Source: Heliopora coerulea (Eukaryota; Cnidaria; Anthozoa; Scleralcyonacea; Helioporidae). From it: a stretch of DNA of 64,000 nt. The position numbers and the translations under genes were made by a program. The stretch is taken from contig JASJOG010000048.1 of assembly GCA_030142905.1 (NCBI GenBank), positions 1,845,501 through 1,909,500 of the forward strand, given 5' to 3'. Each line of letters starts with the position of its first letter. Positions within the stretch are counted from its first letter, which is position 1. Below the pieces are notes generated by a model. That model saw nothing but the letters and a program-made list of their open reading frames with translations. It was not told the DNA's origin and ran no database searches. Shown piece by piece: positions 19,913-30,212 of this stretch.

Positions 19913-22389
19913 GTAAGAGTGATAACTATGGATCAGTACGACACTTATTAAATTTTTCGAAATCCAAAAAATCAGCTGATTAACTTTTCGAATTCATTTG
20001 CATATGCACGACAAGACGCTGATTAGTCTGACGAGTTTCAAGACTTTTTATCTGCATATTTTTGTTTGTTGCTGAGATCTCAAAAGCAACTATACTTGTT
20101 ATTCAGCAGCGCCACTCCATTTCATTTTGCATGAACGAAGATGAAGCATTTAAACATTTTAGCCATGGATCGATTGCAGTAAACCCACTCTCGCGTGAGA
20201 ATGTTTCAGCAATTAGGTGCTTGATTATTCTAAAGATTTGTGAAGAACAGCAGGAGTGAAAAAAAATACTGCACACGACCTATTCGGCGACAGCAGGGTT
20301 TATTGTAGATTAAATTTGTTTCTCTCTCGCTAGGTGACCATTAGTACGGAGTGGGCGAGAAGCGTACCCATTTAGAAAAACAAATCATTGCTCTGTTTGG
20401 ACTTCTATGATTCTTTTACTCTGATACCTGGGATCCAAGAGATGTAAATGTCTTTTCCTTTGATTGAATGGTAGACGAAAGATTAATGTCAATACCAGTC
20501 CTCCCCAATTTTATTACTACGGGAGAGAACCTGTAGTTCATTTTAACCTTGCGTTCGTAACTACTTTCAACAGCTCGAAGTATTGATATTGAAAATTGAA
20601 ATCTGGAAAGTGTTTTTATATATTTTCACAATTCTATTATCACTGTTCGTGAATGGACCAATCACATAACATTAAAGACAGATATGTCTATTTCGATATT
20701 AATCTCTTTCCCTTTGTCGGGGAAATAATTTTTAATTCAATAACTTAATGGCCACTCAGTACTGACGTGTAAGTATAAGGTCAGTCGTTCAAGGACTGCC
20801 AGTTAATCTGTTGTTTGAAATCCGTATATTTTGACTGACCGACCGTTTTAAAATTTTCACATTATAAAACATTTTTGAATTCACTTAAAGTCTTTTAAAG
20901 AAAATTCCGTCTTTCCTCTGCAGTATAGTATAAACTTCACAAAATAATCGCTTTTTGAGTAACAGGGACCTTTTACTATTTACGAAGGCTCTTCCGTATG
21001 TTCAAGTGTGTATTATACCCTGAATGTTCACTTTATTGAGAAAGCTTGCAGACCGGTCATGAAAAATCAACATATGACGACATCAGTTGCATAGCCAGGA
21101 ATTTGAAAGTAGGGTGTGAGCAGAGTAGACGAAATTTAAGACAAATGTACCAACATGATATTCGTAATGTACCGACAAATACAATTAAGCAAAAATCAAC
21201 CAGGAGATTTCCCTCAGTAAAAGTAAAACTGTTAGTAAATTCTCAAAATAATAAATTGTTTTACATAGCCAGCGATGGCCAATATTAAATTTCGACAACT
21301 ATCTTACAAGAGTGCCCCTTCCACTGGGGTAGGACTTATACCAAAGTATCTCCCTTTAGTCAGCCATCACCACAATCTCTGAACAGATATTTTGGTACCC
21401 ACGTCCGGTTAGAAACAGTATTTCTCGAAAATATTCTGCATTGAACATCTGTCATATACTTAAATTTAAAAGCCGACACATATTTAGCGATTCATTTTCA
21501 TATTTCAAACCCAAATAGAATTCGCATCGGGCTAGCTTAATGTACCGACAAATGTAGTGGATGTACTAACAGGTTGGGTATGGACGAAGAGTGGGGGGGG
21601 GGGCACTCCCTACCCCTTCCCTGCCTACACTATTGGATAGCATTCAATTCTGTGCTGTACTAAATAATCCCAGTGGCGGATCATGAGGGTTTCCGTGGAG
21701 TGTGAGTTTTTACATTTTATGGGTTAAGTACATAGTTAGGTATCGTCAATGTCCTGTAATCTTGTTAGTGCTATAAGTATAAGATTGTCTTTCGAAAGCC
21801 CTCCGGGGCTACCAGAAACGATCCCACAACGTCTAATTTTCAAAAATTTTCATCGGAGAGCATGCCCCTAGGCCTCCTTAAGACAGCGAGTTTACCATGC
21901 CAATGTTCTCCCCGCAAACCATCTACTTACTGTCCTTAAACCACCTTTTCAAAATCCCGGATCTGCCACTGGATCCTGTTACATGGACTAATGTAAGAAT
22001 GTGAGTAATAATGTTATATATATTTAGTGCTATCTCACAAAATCCTAACTGCTCCCGTGCAAATTTTTAGATGTATTTTCCTGTTATTGGCGATACATTT
22101 CTTACTGAACACACTATCTTTTTGCCGTTTTAAATGCGCTGCTTAAGTATCAAGTAAATATGACATAAAAATTGGATTAACTGCAACATGTAAAGTAAAT
22201 ATTCCCAGGTGGAGCTCTTCATAAGCGTATATAATCAAATACAATTTTCAACGATGTTTTTCCATAGTTGATATGTATTGTTTCCATGCATCCCATGCAT
22301 GAATTTCTAGTAAATAAGCACACATAAGCGTGAACACTAAAGGTCTTACACAACATTATTAGATTTTTTTAAATTATTTTTTCTATCAG
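19913..22389 (+). other. Gene A intron 1
   Basis: 2.5 kb, phase 1. Apart from a hAT-like MITE at 21671-21971 nothing convincing is present. I scanned for additional phase 1-1 exons and found none, but short ones could be missed. Confidence 0.6.
21671..21971. mobile_element. hAT-like MITE
   Basis: CAGTGGCGGATC at 21671-21682 faces GATCTGCCACTG at 21960-21971 (11 of 12 complementary). The 301-bp unit has no coding capacity. A target duplication is not visible, so age or rearrangement is likely. Confidence 0.6.
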
Positions 22390-22428
22390 GTTTCTGTCCT
22401 GAAAGTCTTTCTGCTGGAAAATGCTTTG
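22390..22428 (+). CDS. Gene A exon 2: 39-nt microexon, C-x8-C loop
   Basis: TTTTTTCTATCAG|GT...TTTG|GTAAGAC bounds a 39-nt exon, phase 1 in and out. With the G from exon 1 it encodes G-F-C-P-E-S-L-S-A-G-K-C-F. The equivalent exon of gene B at 48730-48768 has the same length, phases and pattern G-F-C-x8-C-F. This exon supplies almost the entire ectodomain between the predicted signal cleavage site and the transmembrane helix. The two cysteines probably form a disulphide. It is far too short for standard ORF calling. Confidence 0.8.
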
Positions 22429-22489
22429 GTAAGACTGAGAGAGTTTATCGAAATAATCAATGTCCGTCTCGATCTACTATATGTAAACG

Positions 22490-22558
22490 TGTATGTATGT
22501 ATGTATGTATGCATGTATGTATGTATGTATGTATGTATGTATGTATGTATGTATGTGC
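22490..22558. repeat. (ATGT)n microsatellite
   Basis: About 15 ATGT units with two GCATG variants, 60 bp into intron 2 of gene A. Confidence 0.95.
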
Positions 22559-22787
22559 ATGTGTCTATGTATATGTGTCTTTTTGTTGTGTGTCTTTATC
22601 ATCAATAAAGACACATAATGATTTCCTTGTGTATTTCCCTCATGAATTCTTAATGAGTTTTATGATATTTTATAAGTAAAATAGTTTTACGGTTTGGGTT
22701 ATGTATAAATATGTATATATGGATATCGACAGACAAACAGAAAATGTAGCGTTCACTCGAGCTAAGAGCGCTCAATACAAATATACA

Positions 22788-23050
22788 GCAAGATAAAACG
22801 TTCAAAACTTTGTTAAGATGGATAAAATAAACTAAAATTTACTGCAGTTTCACGCTAAAAAAGATCATCAGACTAAAGTTAAAATGCTAAAAGGTTAACT
22901 GTGTTTAAAAGTTGGTCCGGCGAAGGTGGCTTGTGATTGACCGCGTACCATTTGTTTTCACGCCGGCATTTCGCAATTAGTTCTGACTGTTTATTGGGGA
23001 GCGTGGATTTATCGCTTAACGTTGAAACAACTACTTTTCTGAACATCTGT
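22788..23050 (-). pseudogene. PLE 3' terminal fragment, - strand
   Basis: The - strand reads S-E-L-I-A-K-C-R-R-E-N-K-W-Y-A-V-N-H-K, the extreme C-terminus of a GIY-YIG PLE, then non-coding sequence with a hammerhead-like motif (22830-22880). The whole segment is an inverted copy of about 23750-23965. Both are 5' truncated at different points. Confidence 0.8.
22830..22880 (-). ncRNA. Hammerhead-like motif, inverted copy
   Basis: The - strand has CTGATGA (complement of 22865-22871), a weakened stem II, GAAACTGCAGTAAA and a stem I partner as in the 23870-23920 copy. Stem II has changed from CGCT to TTTT, so it no longer pairs well and is probably inactive. Confidence 0.5.
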
Positions 23051-23334
23051 TGTGAAATTTTCCGGGAAAACGTGCAAAAGGCTGTAATTGTATCGCTAGC
23101 CCCCCACTTGAAATTTCGCTACGCCGTCCCTGGATGGGTCTCCTTTACATGGGCTTGTTTTTTTGGTGATAGACCATTTAATTGAAAAGTCAGTGTTATT
23201 GTCCTTTAGCTTCCATATGTACTTTGGTCTTACTGGTCTTAAAATTATAAGATTCTGACACTAGAAACGTCACTCATCAATTATAAATTCCATTTCATAT
23301 GATAGGTTGCCACACATTTCTGAAAAAATCTCTT

Positions 23335-23850
23335 ACTGTGTCGTGCGAATGCTCGCGATGTTTAAAGGAAAGCTTTCAAGCAATAGCAACTGCAATTGCA
23401 GAAAGAAGATCGAATGCCCTCTCAATGACAATTATTTAAAATCCCGGTATTGTGAATAAAGCGACCGTCACAACAGCCACGGAGACGAAGATTTACACAG
23501 GGATGACGGAGCATCCATTAAAGACACGATTTAACAACCATACGCTTTCCATTAAACATCACAAGCATTAGCACGACACAGTGCTCTCAAAGTACGTGAC
23601 TTTTACACTGACTTTTATGTTAAATGCTTTTATGTTAAGTGCTTTATTAACAAAAAAGCTCGCCCATATAAAGGTGACTCATCCAGCTGTAATTTATGCC
23701 TCACAGAAAAACTCTGCATACTTAACGCCGATAAATCCATTATCCATGTTCCCCAATAAACGGTCAGAACTAACTGCAAAATGCCGGCATGAAAACGAAT
23801 GGTACGCGGTCAATCACAAGTCACCTTTTCCGGACCAACTTTTATAAATA
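23335..23850 (+). pseudogene. Degenerate PLE GIY-YIG domain
   Basis: The + strand has N-C-N-C-R-K-K-I-E-C-P-L, then broken nuclease sequence with stops, then LTAKCRHENEWYAVNHK. C-x-C-R-K-K-x2-C-P-L is the cysteine cluster that precedes the GIY-YIG core. Frameshifts and stops destroy the core itself. Confidence 0.8.
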
Positions 23851-23869
23851 GTTAACTTTTTAGCATTTT

Positions 23870-23920
23870 AACTTTAGTCTGATGATCGCTTTTAGCGTGA
23901 AACTGCAGTAACTTTTAGTT
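23870..23920 (+). ncRNA. Hammerhead-like ribozyme at PLE 3' end
   Basis: Stem I consists of AACT+AGT (23870-23878) against ACT+AGTT (23911-23920) with an internal loop. CTGATGA is at 23879-23885. Stem II is CGCT/TTT/AGCG (23887-23897) and GAA is at 23899-23901. Stem III is the palindrome ACTGCAGT (23902-23909), followed by A as cleavage base. A palindromic loop-less stem III suits the dimeric hammerheads described in PLEs. A T-T mismatch at the base of stem II (23886/23898), where G-C is expected, may weaken it. Confidence 0.6.
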
Positions 23921-24079
23921 TATTTTATCTATCTTAACAAGGTTTAAACGTTTTATATTTAGGTATAGATAGGTATAGATAGGTATATATATGTACATAT
24001 GTGGCACATTAAAGAACACTGCCGATCACACATAATTGAATCAAGAATTGAAATTGAATCACAAATTGAATTACTAATT

Positions 24080-24084
24080 GATAA

Positions 24085-24117
<33 letters not shown>

Positions 24118-24118
24118 G
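24080..24118. repeat. (TA)n microsatellite
   Basis: TA tract between two PLE fragments. Confidence 0.9.
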
Positions 24119-24269
24119 ATTTGGTCCATTTATTTATTTAATATAAATACAATATATTAGTAGTATTATGGGGGCCGATCATCTCCCATTTGTAGGGGGG
24201 ACACAAGGGAGCCCTGCAAGGCTGTGGTTATAATCATAACCTATCATTCGACAGCTGCACAACTGGGAA

Positions 24270-24968
24270 CAGAAAAGAAAACCGGAAACGAAGTATAATT
24301 TGGTACAACCCTTCTTTTAACAAAAGCGTCAAAACCAACGTAGGAAACCTGTTCCTATCTTTTGTTGAAAAGCACTTTCCGAAGAATCACAGACTGCACA
24401 AAATATTTAATAAGAACACCATTAAGGTTAGTTATAGCTGTTCTCAAAACATGGCTAGCATAATTAGGTCACACAATCACACAATAATAGGATAATTAAC
24501 TCGGACATGAATAATACACTTAACACATGCAACTGCAGAAAGAAAGGTCAATGCCTTCTTCAAAACAATTGCCTCGCTACAATCATCGTATACAACGCAC
24601 ATGTAACTACGGACGAGAATTCTCATGGGAAGAATTACCTCGGTTTGACGGAAGGAACATTCAAGCAACGCGACAATCAACGTAACAGTTCACTAAACAA
24701 CACAAAAAAAATCAACAGTACAGGGCTTTCGAAATATGTTTGGAAACTTAAGAGCGAATGCAAGAACTACCATATCAATTGGTCGATCATCACACCAGCT
24801 AGAGCTTACAACAACGGATCAAAAAGATGTAAACTATGCCTTTCCGAAACGCTCTGTATTTTACAAGCACGAAAAGAAAACCTCCTAAACAAACGGGATG
24901 AGCTAATTTCGAAATGCCGCCATGAGAATAAGTTTTATATGAAGAACTACAAGAAAGAAGTAACTTGA
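24270..24968 (+). pseudogene. PLE C-terminal region with GIY-YIG domain
   Basis: The frame starts with I-I-W-Y-N-P-S-F-N-K-S-V-K-T-N-V-G and H-F-P-K-N-H-R-L-H-K-I-F-N-K-N-T, the PLE linker after RT. A stop follows near 24493, then an open frame 24507-24968. That frame has CNCRKKGQCLLQNNC, YLGLTEGTFKQR, S-L-N-N, LSKYVWKLK, C-K-L-C-L-S-E and KCRHENKFY. The order matches Poseidon/Neptune-like PLE nucleases; Y-I-G has become Y-L-G. The RT is missing. Confidence 0.9.
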
Positions 24969-25046
24969 ATGGAATGCTTGAGGGAACTTTCAATATCATT
25001 GTTTTACCTGTACATGTTACATAGTTTTATTTTTAGTCCTAGTTTT

Positions 25047-26320
25047 TTATCCACACATTCTTATTTGTATGTACTTAGTACATAAGTAGAATGAATTCCC
25101 CGTTTTAAATTGTTTGCAAGTGTAGCATTTATTTCCCCGACAATTTGACACAATTCCTTCTGTTTTGTCTGTGAATTTCGACTTTACAAGCAGTTGTTTT
25201 AAATTGGGTGGTCGCCTTTTACTGTGGATTATTTTTATTGTGGAAAGGGCAGACTTCATTCTTGGGCTGCTCATTAGCATTTATAGGCCTGTCTTTATCA
25301 CTGGAAATATGTTCAGGTTGTTGGAATTATATGTGGTTACTAATGTCAGGCAATTTTCTTGGTTTTCGTCTCGTTGACATGTTCTCAATTCGTTTTGGTT
25401 TAAATCAAGAGCTTTTGTGAGGCTGATTTGAATTATTTTCTCTGGATAACCTCGTTTGATTAGTATCTGACTTAGTTCTTGGAGTCTCTTATTTCTTGTT
25501 TCCTCATCCTCCACTATTGTGCATATACGACGGGCTAACTTGTATGAAATATTCTTGTTTATGTGGCGTGGATGGTTCGATGTAAAATCCAAGTATTGTC
25601 TGGTATCTGTGACTTTATAGTTTATGTCAATGGTTGGTATGTCGTTGACCTTCTTTACCAATATGTCAAGGAAAGCTAGCTGTTTCGTGTTATGTTCAAT
25701 GAAGAATTTGATGTTTGGATTTAAGTGGTTTAGAAGGACATGGAATTGTTTGAGACTTTCTTCCCCAAATATCTAGTTGATATAGCAGTCATTTAGATAT
25801 CTTAACTAATTCTCTTTAACGTATCGACCAATTTCTTCCCCGAACATTGTTGTTGTGTCCTCGTACATTGTGTTCTCTAAGTATCCCAGTGCTAATGTAG
25901 CGTACGATGGTGCCATTTTTGTTCCCATCGATGTGCCCTTTATTTGGAGAAATGTCCTGTCATTGAATGTAAATGTATTATTTTGCAAGATAATCTTTAT
26001 TCCTTCAATGATGAATTCTTGGGAGAAACTGTTAGCGGCGCTTGGCAGATACTTTATGAACCAGTATTGTATCGCTTCCATACCAAGATTGTGGGGGATA
26101 TTGGTGTGTAGGCTGGTTATATCGAAGCTAGTTAGTATGGTTTCTTTTGGAACTTTTCGAGGTAATTTCTCTCTCTTAAGCTACTCCTCACATATTGGGC
26201 CATTAGTTTGATAATTATATCTATTAGATTGCTGAGGTGACTTATTGGGCACGTTGGTCCACCTACAATCGGCCTAAATGGTATGTCATGTGGTTGATGG
26301 ACTTTTAGATATCCACTTGT
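25047..26320 (-). pseudogene. PLE reverse transcriptase, - strand, degenerate
   Basis: From about 26320 downward the - strand gives F-R-P-I-V-G-G-P and I-P-H-N-L-G-M-E-A, then LQIKGTSMGTKMAPSYATLA (RT motif B). Next is a motif C reading R-Y-L-N-D-C-Y-I, then D-T-R-Q-Y-L-D-F and A-R-R-I-C-T-I-V. It ends R-R-P-P-N-L-K-Q-L-L and C-Y-T-C-K-Q. The expected motif C is L-D-D, so one catalytic Asp is changed to Asn; a stop follows three codons on. Other stops and frame changes break the copy. The GIY-YIG part is absent at the low-coordinate end. Confidence 0.9.
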
Positions 26321-26379
26321 GTTTTTCTTTGCGTGTGAAGTAATAATTTTGCTTTTTTGTATTTTCGGTACTCTTCAAA

Positions 26380-26712
26380 GTCAAACAAAATATGGATTGT
26401 AACAGTAAATTTGTGACATACGTGTTAACCTGCGCGGCATGTGGAGAGAACTACATCGGTGAAACAAAAACTAGACTACGGGAAAGAATGACTGTTCCCC
26501 GACAGCACATCAGGGATACCAAATAAACAATTTTGCCAGCAAATGAACACATCGCACAATGTGTGGGTGACAAGGAGATCAAATTTACCGTCCTCCTTTT
26601 CTTCAAAATGACAGTCGATGAAGATGGTGCGCGAAAGACTAAAGAAAGCTATTTTATCCAGAAATTCAAGCCTTTACTAAATTCTAATTGGCGGAAAGGA
26701 CTCAATAATTAG
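26380..26712 (+). pseudogene. PLE GIY-YIG fragment
   Basis: The + strand reads Y-V-L-T-C-A-A-C-G-E-N-Y-I-G-E-T-K-T-R-L-R-E-R, with one stop further on, then E-S-Y-F-I-Q-K-F-K-P-L-L-N. It is oriented against the RT fragment it abuts, so it is a separate insertion. A degenerate CTGAAGA ... GAAAC hammerhead-like motif follows at 26790-26817. Confidence 0.8.
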
Positions 26713-26883
26713 CGGGAATGAACTCAACAATGTGGGAATTATCTGATTAACCAAGTAATTAATGACCTCACTATACAATTATACATAGCCTGAAGAACTA
26801 CTGAAAAGTGTTGAAACGCATAGCAAAATAAAATGTACACTTAAACCGGGTTGCTCTTTTGGTATTACCAATTTATCATATAT

Positions 26884-27150
26884 AGTTTATGTAATATTTG
26901 AAAACCGAGCAGGATTTAAATCACGAGGTGATAGCCGAGTGGTTTAGATCCGATAAAGCACGAACTGCAAGTTTTTTTGAGATGTCTTCTAAAATGAACC
27001 TCCTGATGCGCTAATTCGCGAAGAAAGTTTGGAAATTTTCGTTTTCTAAATTGAAAAAAAATTAACTTATTCACATATAAAGTCACTTGTGTCTTTATCA
27101 CGTATAAAGACCCAATACGGTTATGATTTTTTGTATTTTCCTCATGAATT
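26884..27150. repeat. Dispersed repeat, shared with 22.59 kb and 46.7 kb
   Basis: GATTTAAATCACGAGGTGATAGCCGAGTGGTTTAGATC is a hairpin of the CGAGG..CCGAG type (sequence cited in part by position 26911-26948). The following stretch (ACATATAAAGTCACTTGTGTCTTTATCAC, CCTCATGAATTCTTAAT) recurs at about 22590-22650 and 46740-46930. Confidence 0.6.
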
Positions 27151-27412
27151 CTTAATAAATTTTAGAAATAGATATATATAAACTTGGTTTAATTATATAT
27201 TTATACGGTCATATTTTCATTTCCTTAATAGCTTCAGAATCCTTCCCAGTTATAATGAAACTAAACAATTTTCTTATCAACTTACCCCCCCCCCCCAAAC
27301 ATTTCTTGCCTTCCTAAGCCATTGTACTGTGGAGCTTTGACTGGATGTAGGCAGTGCTTCAATTAACAAGTGGAAAACTGCTTAAGTGTTTCGTAAGAAC
27401 ACTAGTGCCTAG

Positions 27413-29531
27413 CAGTGGCGTGCTGGCTACTTATTATCTAGGGGGGCAATCAATCAATAATGCGCTCCCCCCTAGCCCGTGAAGTACGAGCATGCAGTAA
27501 AAGGTATTTCTGTCATGAAATGACAATTCAATAAATGGTTTCTGAATAATATCCTACAATCTGAAATAATGCGATGTCCACAACATCATACAAGAGCGCA
27601 TAATTGGTCCAAATGTGAAAGATTCGTTGAAGTTTTTAACTTGTTAAGGCTTTTTAATATCTCTCTAATGTATGTAATGTTTCTCAAAAATCCAAATAGT
27701 AAAATCATTTATGGTTATCCAGAGACACTAAAATCTTCCTTTCAATCGCCATGAGTAACAACGCTTCAAGTCTTTCTTGAGACATACGGACGAACGTATG
27801 CGAGTTTTAACTCTTATAAGGGTTGAGAATGAGCGCTCTGCAGTTGCGGAACTGATTGGAATTGCGACTGCGATTGCATAAACTTGACAAAGAATAGGAA
27901 ACGCATCAACTGGATGGTAATCAGGATGCAACAAAATTCTCAGAACCTCTACAAATGATGGTTTATCATTATCCTTTGGTTCTCTAGTAGCTCCATCACC
28001 CTCTTTGCCGTCTTCATCATCGTCATTCTCATGCTCCGAATCACTTGCATCATCATGATGGTCCTCGCATTCTGATTCAGAACTCGATTCAAAATCAGAA
28101 GTTTGTTCCTCTTCTTCGTTTTCATCAAAAAGCAAGGAGCGATTGAATTTCTGAAATGATTGTGCAAAGCTGAACAGTTCGTCTGCACAGCCGTACGAGT
28201 CGATATGGTACATTGTGCAGAAAGTCCTAACTTTGACTTCCTAATCGTGAGCAGTTAGAACATTTTTGACAAGATTCGGAAAACCATGTGGAGAAAATAG
28301 AGCTAGTGATTGCAACATTGGTCGGTTTTTCTCAAAGCGATTTCTCATCGAGTTCTCATCACCCTATCCGTGGCAACATAAAACGTGTCACGTTTCCATT
28401 CATCTGCGCAATTTGCTGGTTCATCTCTACCCATATCTCCATCCATTACTCTTTGTCGGTGAACTCTATTTTCTTTCTAAGCAATCTTTCCGCCTTAGCT
28501 TTCGGTTATCTGGATGATTTTATCCGGTTCGCTGCGTAATCTTTGTAGCTTTGAAAGAGCCGTATCGATCATATCCAACGCTTTGCCAAGATCTACGTTG
28601 ACACTCTGTAAGTAGCGACTCAGTGGACCAGTAACAGCAAAAAGTTCACGAAGCAGGTAAGCTGTTGCCAAACTTTGCTTGATTTCAAAACAAGATCGGA
28701 TTCCCTCTGCTGTTGCTCTAGCGTGAGCGGAAAGTGACCGATCTGCTTCAACTTTCCGAAGAACCTGCATTATACAATCGTATCGCAAAAGAAAGACTTT
28801 AAGACTGAACTCACGAGAATTTCGCAGCACAGTATTGATTCGCTTTAAGGAAAATACTTTCAGATTTTGGTTTTTTTTAACTGTCTCAAACAACTGGTAA
28901 ATTCCTTGAGACTTGCTGAAGAGCATATACATCTTTTCAAGATTGCTAAAAAGGGAAACAACATTGATAGCTGCACCAGCTGAATCAGAGAGGACCAGGT
29001 TTAAAGTATGAGCGTAACAATTTGTGTATGCCACATGACTGCCAATTTCTTCTCGCATAATTGCCTGTAATCCATTATAGCAGCCACATTCATGTTGGAA
29101 GCTCCATCATACGTTTGTGCGACCAGTTTATCAAATGTTACTCCTTCAGACTTTTACGCATTCACGATAGCATCGAAGAGACTTCGCGCTGTAGTACTGG
29201 ATGCTCTTATACAACATAGCAAATGTTTAAAGCAGTAGCAATACCACCGGTCTACTATCCTGGCACAAATGCTAAGTTGCTCATGATGACTTACGTCTGG
29301 CATTGTATCAGCAATCGAAGCCCAAGCTTTGCACTGATTGATGTTCTTTACTATGGCACACTTAATGATCTTGCCGATAATTTCTATAACGTTGTTTTGA
29401 GTTCGGTTACTGAGAAATGTAAGTTTTAGAAACCTCTTACAAATTTAGTGACCTTTAGTCATGTTTGCGTCCCCCAAAACTCGCCAGCAGGGGAGGAAAC
29501 GCCCCCCTGCCCCCCTGCCGGCACGCCACCG
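27413..29531 (-). mobile_element. ZMYM-like hAT transposon, complete ends
   Basis: The left TIR CAGTGGCGTGCTGGC begins at 27413; the right end GCCGGCACGCCACCG stops at 29531 (13 of 15 complementary). GTGCCTAG occurs directly outside both ends (27405-27412, 29532-29539), a perfect 8-bp hAT target duplication. The 2119-bp element contains a - strand transposase broken by frameshifts. Subterminal CCCCCC runs are shared by both ends. The preserved duplication and recognisable protein suggest a moderately young insertion. Confidence 0.93.
27750..29170 (-). pseudogene. hAT transposase (ZMYM1-like), frameshifted
   Basis: From 29170 downward the - strand reads L-V-A-Q-T-Y-D-G-A-S-N-M. After a frameshift, GSHVAYTNCYAHTLNLVLSD (the 'CxAHxLNLV' catalytic block) and Y-L-L-R-E-L-F-A-V-T-G-P-L-S follow. 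A scrambled stretch at 28214-28495 precedes an acidic Asp/Glu-rich spacer. The C-terminal dimerisation box is PISSATAERSFSTLIRVKTR with I-R-S-S. There is at least one stop in the N-terminal part and two frame changes, so the transposase is inactive. No BED or TTF finger was seen at the N-terminus; it may be missing or unreadable. Confidence 0.88.
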
Positions 29532-29642
29532 GTGCCTAGTGAATGCACCAGGCGTAGCCGAGTGTTTTCTGGTATTTTTCTGGTTGAAATGACGTCATTC
29601 ATGTTTCTATCACAGTACAGAGACATGAAAGCTATTTTCTAT

Positions 29643-29852
29643 TTGTTTTATAAAATAACCAAGGTTTTCTCTTGTTTTCGTGACGTCATTCATGTCTCTG
29701 TATTCTAATACAAAATGAAAATGACTTCAACCGAAAATGAGGCTCGTTTGTTTTATAAAATAACCAAGGTTTTCTCTTGTTTTCGTGACGTCATTCGTGT
29801 CTCTGTATTCTAATACAAAATGAAAATGACTTCAACCGAAAATGAGGCTCGT
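29643..29852. repeat. 105-bp tandem duplication carrying TGACGTCA
   Basis: Unit 1 (29643-29747) and unit 2 (29748-29852) are almost identical. Each has the palindrome TGACGTCA (29681-29688, 29786-29793), a consensus CRE/ATF-type site, and a third copy lies just upstream at 29590-29597. Confidence 0.9.
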
Positions 29853-30001
29853 CCAATCAGAGCGTGCTTGAGACGCGTGTAATTTTATAAATGGAAAGTG
29901 AAAGAAAATTAAAAGTTAACATTTCATTTATTTACTGGAACACAAACTAGTTACACATCTTTAATTGACGATTTACAGAACATTTTCTTTGTTTTTAATA
30001 G

Positions 30002-30212
30002 ACGAGACGTTGATCCCAATGGCTGTAGGAGCGACGGTTACAGGCTGTGTGTTTGGTATCTTTATCGTGTTATTGGGAATATTTTTACTTTGTAAATCTA
30101 GAATCAACACTCGAAATAAAATGATTTGGGGTCAAGATAGACAACCAGCCAACTGGTTGAGAGAGAGTCAAGATGCTGGGATTGATACGAAACCGCAAAA
30201 ATATGAACACAG
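30002..30212 (+). CDS. Gene A exon 3: transmembrane segment
   Basis: CTTTGTTTTTAATAG|AC...CACAG|GTAGGT, phase 1 in and phase 2 out. With the incoming G it reads D-E-T-L-I-P followed by the hydrophobic helix MAVGATVTGCVFGIFIVLLG plus I-F-L-L-C, then a basic K-S-R-I-N-T-R-N-K stop-transfer. Topology is therefore type I, with a cytoplasmic tail. G-C-V-F-G is a G-x3-G packing motif. Gene B exon 3 matches over the whole helix, including P-M-A before it and L-L-C-K after it. Confidence 0.85.

Larger units (their letters stand above)
22429..30001 (+). other. Gene A intron 2, expanded by PLE and hAT insertions
   Basis: 7.6 kb, phase 1. It contains a microsatellite, at least five PLE fragments in both orientations and a 2.1-kb hAT, so most of its length is inserted DNA. 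Confidence 0.65.

Noticed and set aside
20062..20259. Possible additional ectodomain exon of gene A
   Set aside because: The frame is not flanked by phase-compatible splice sites and has no counterpart in gene B.
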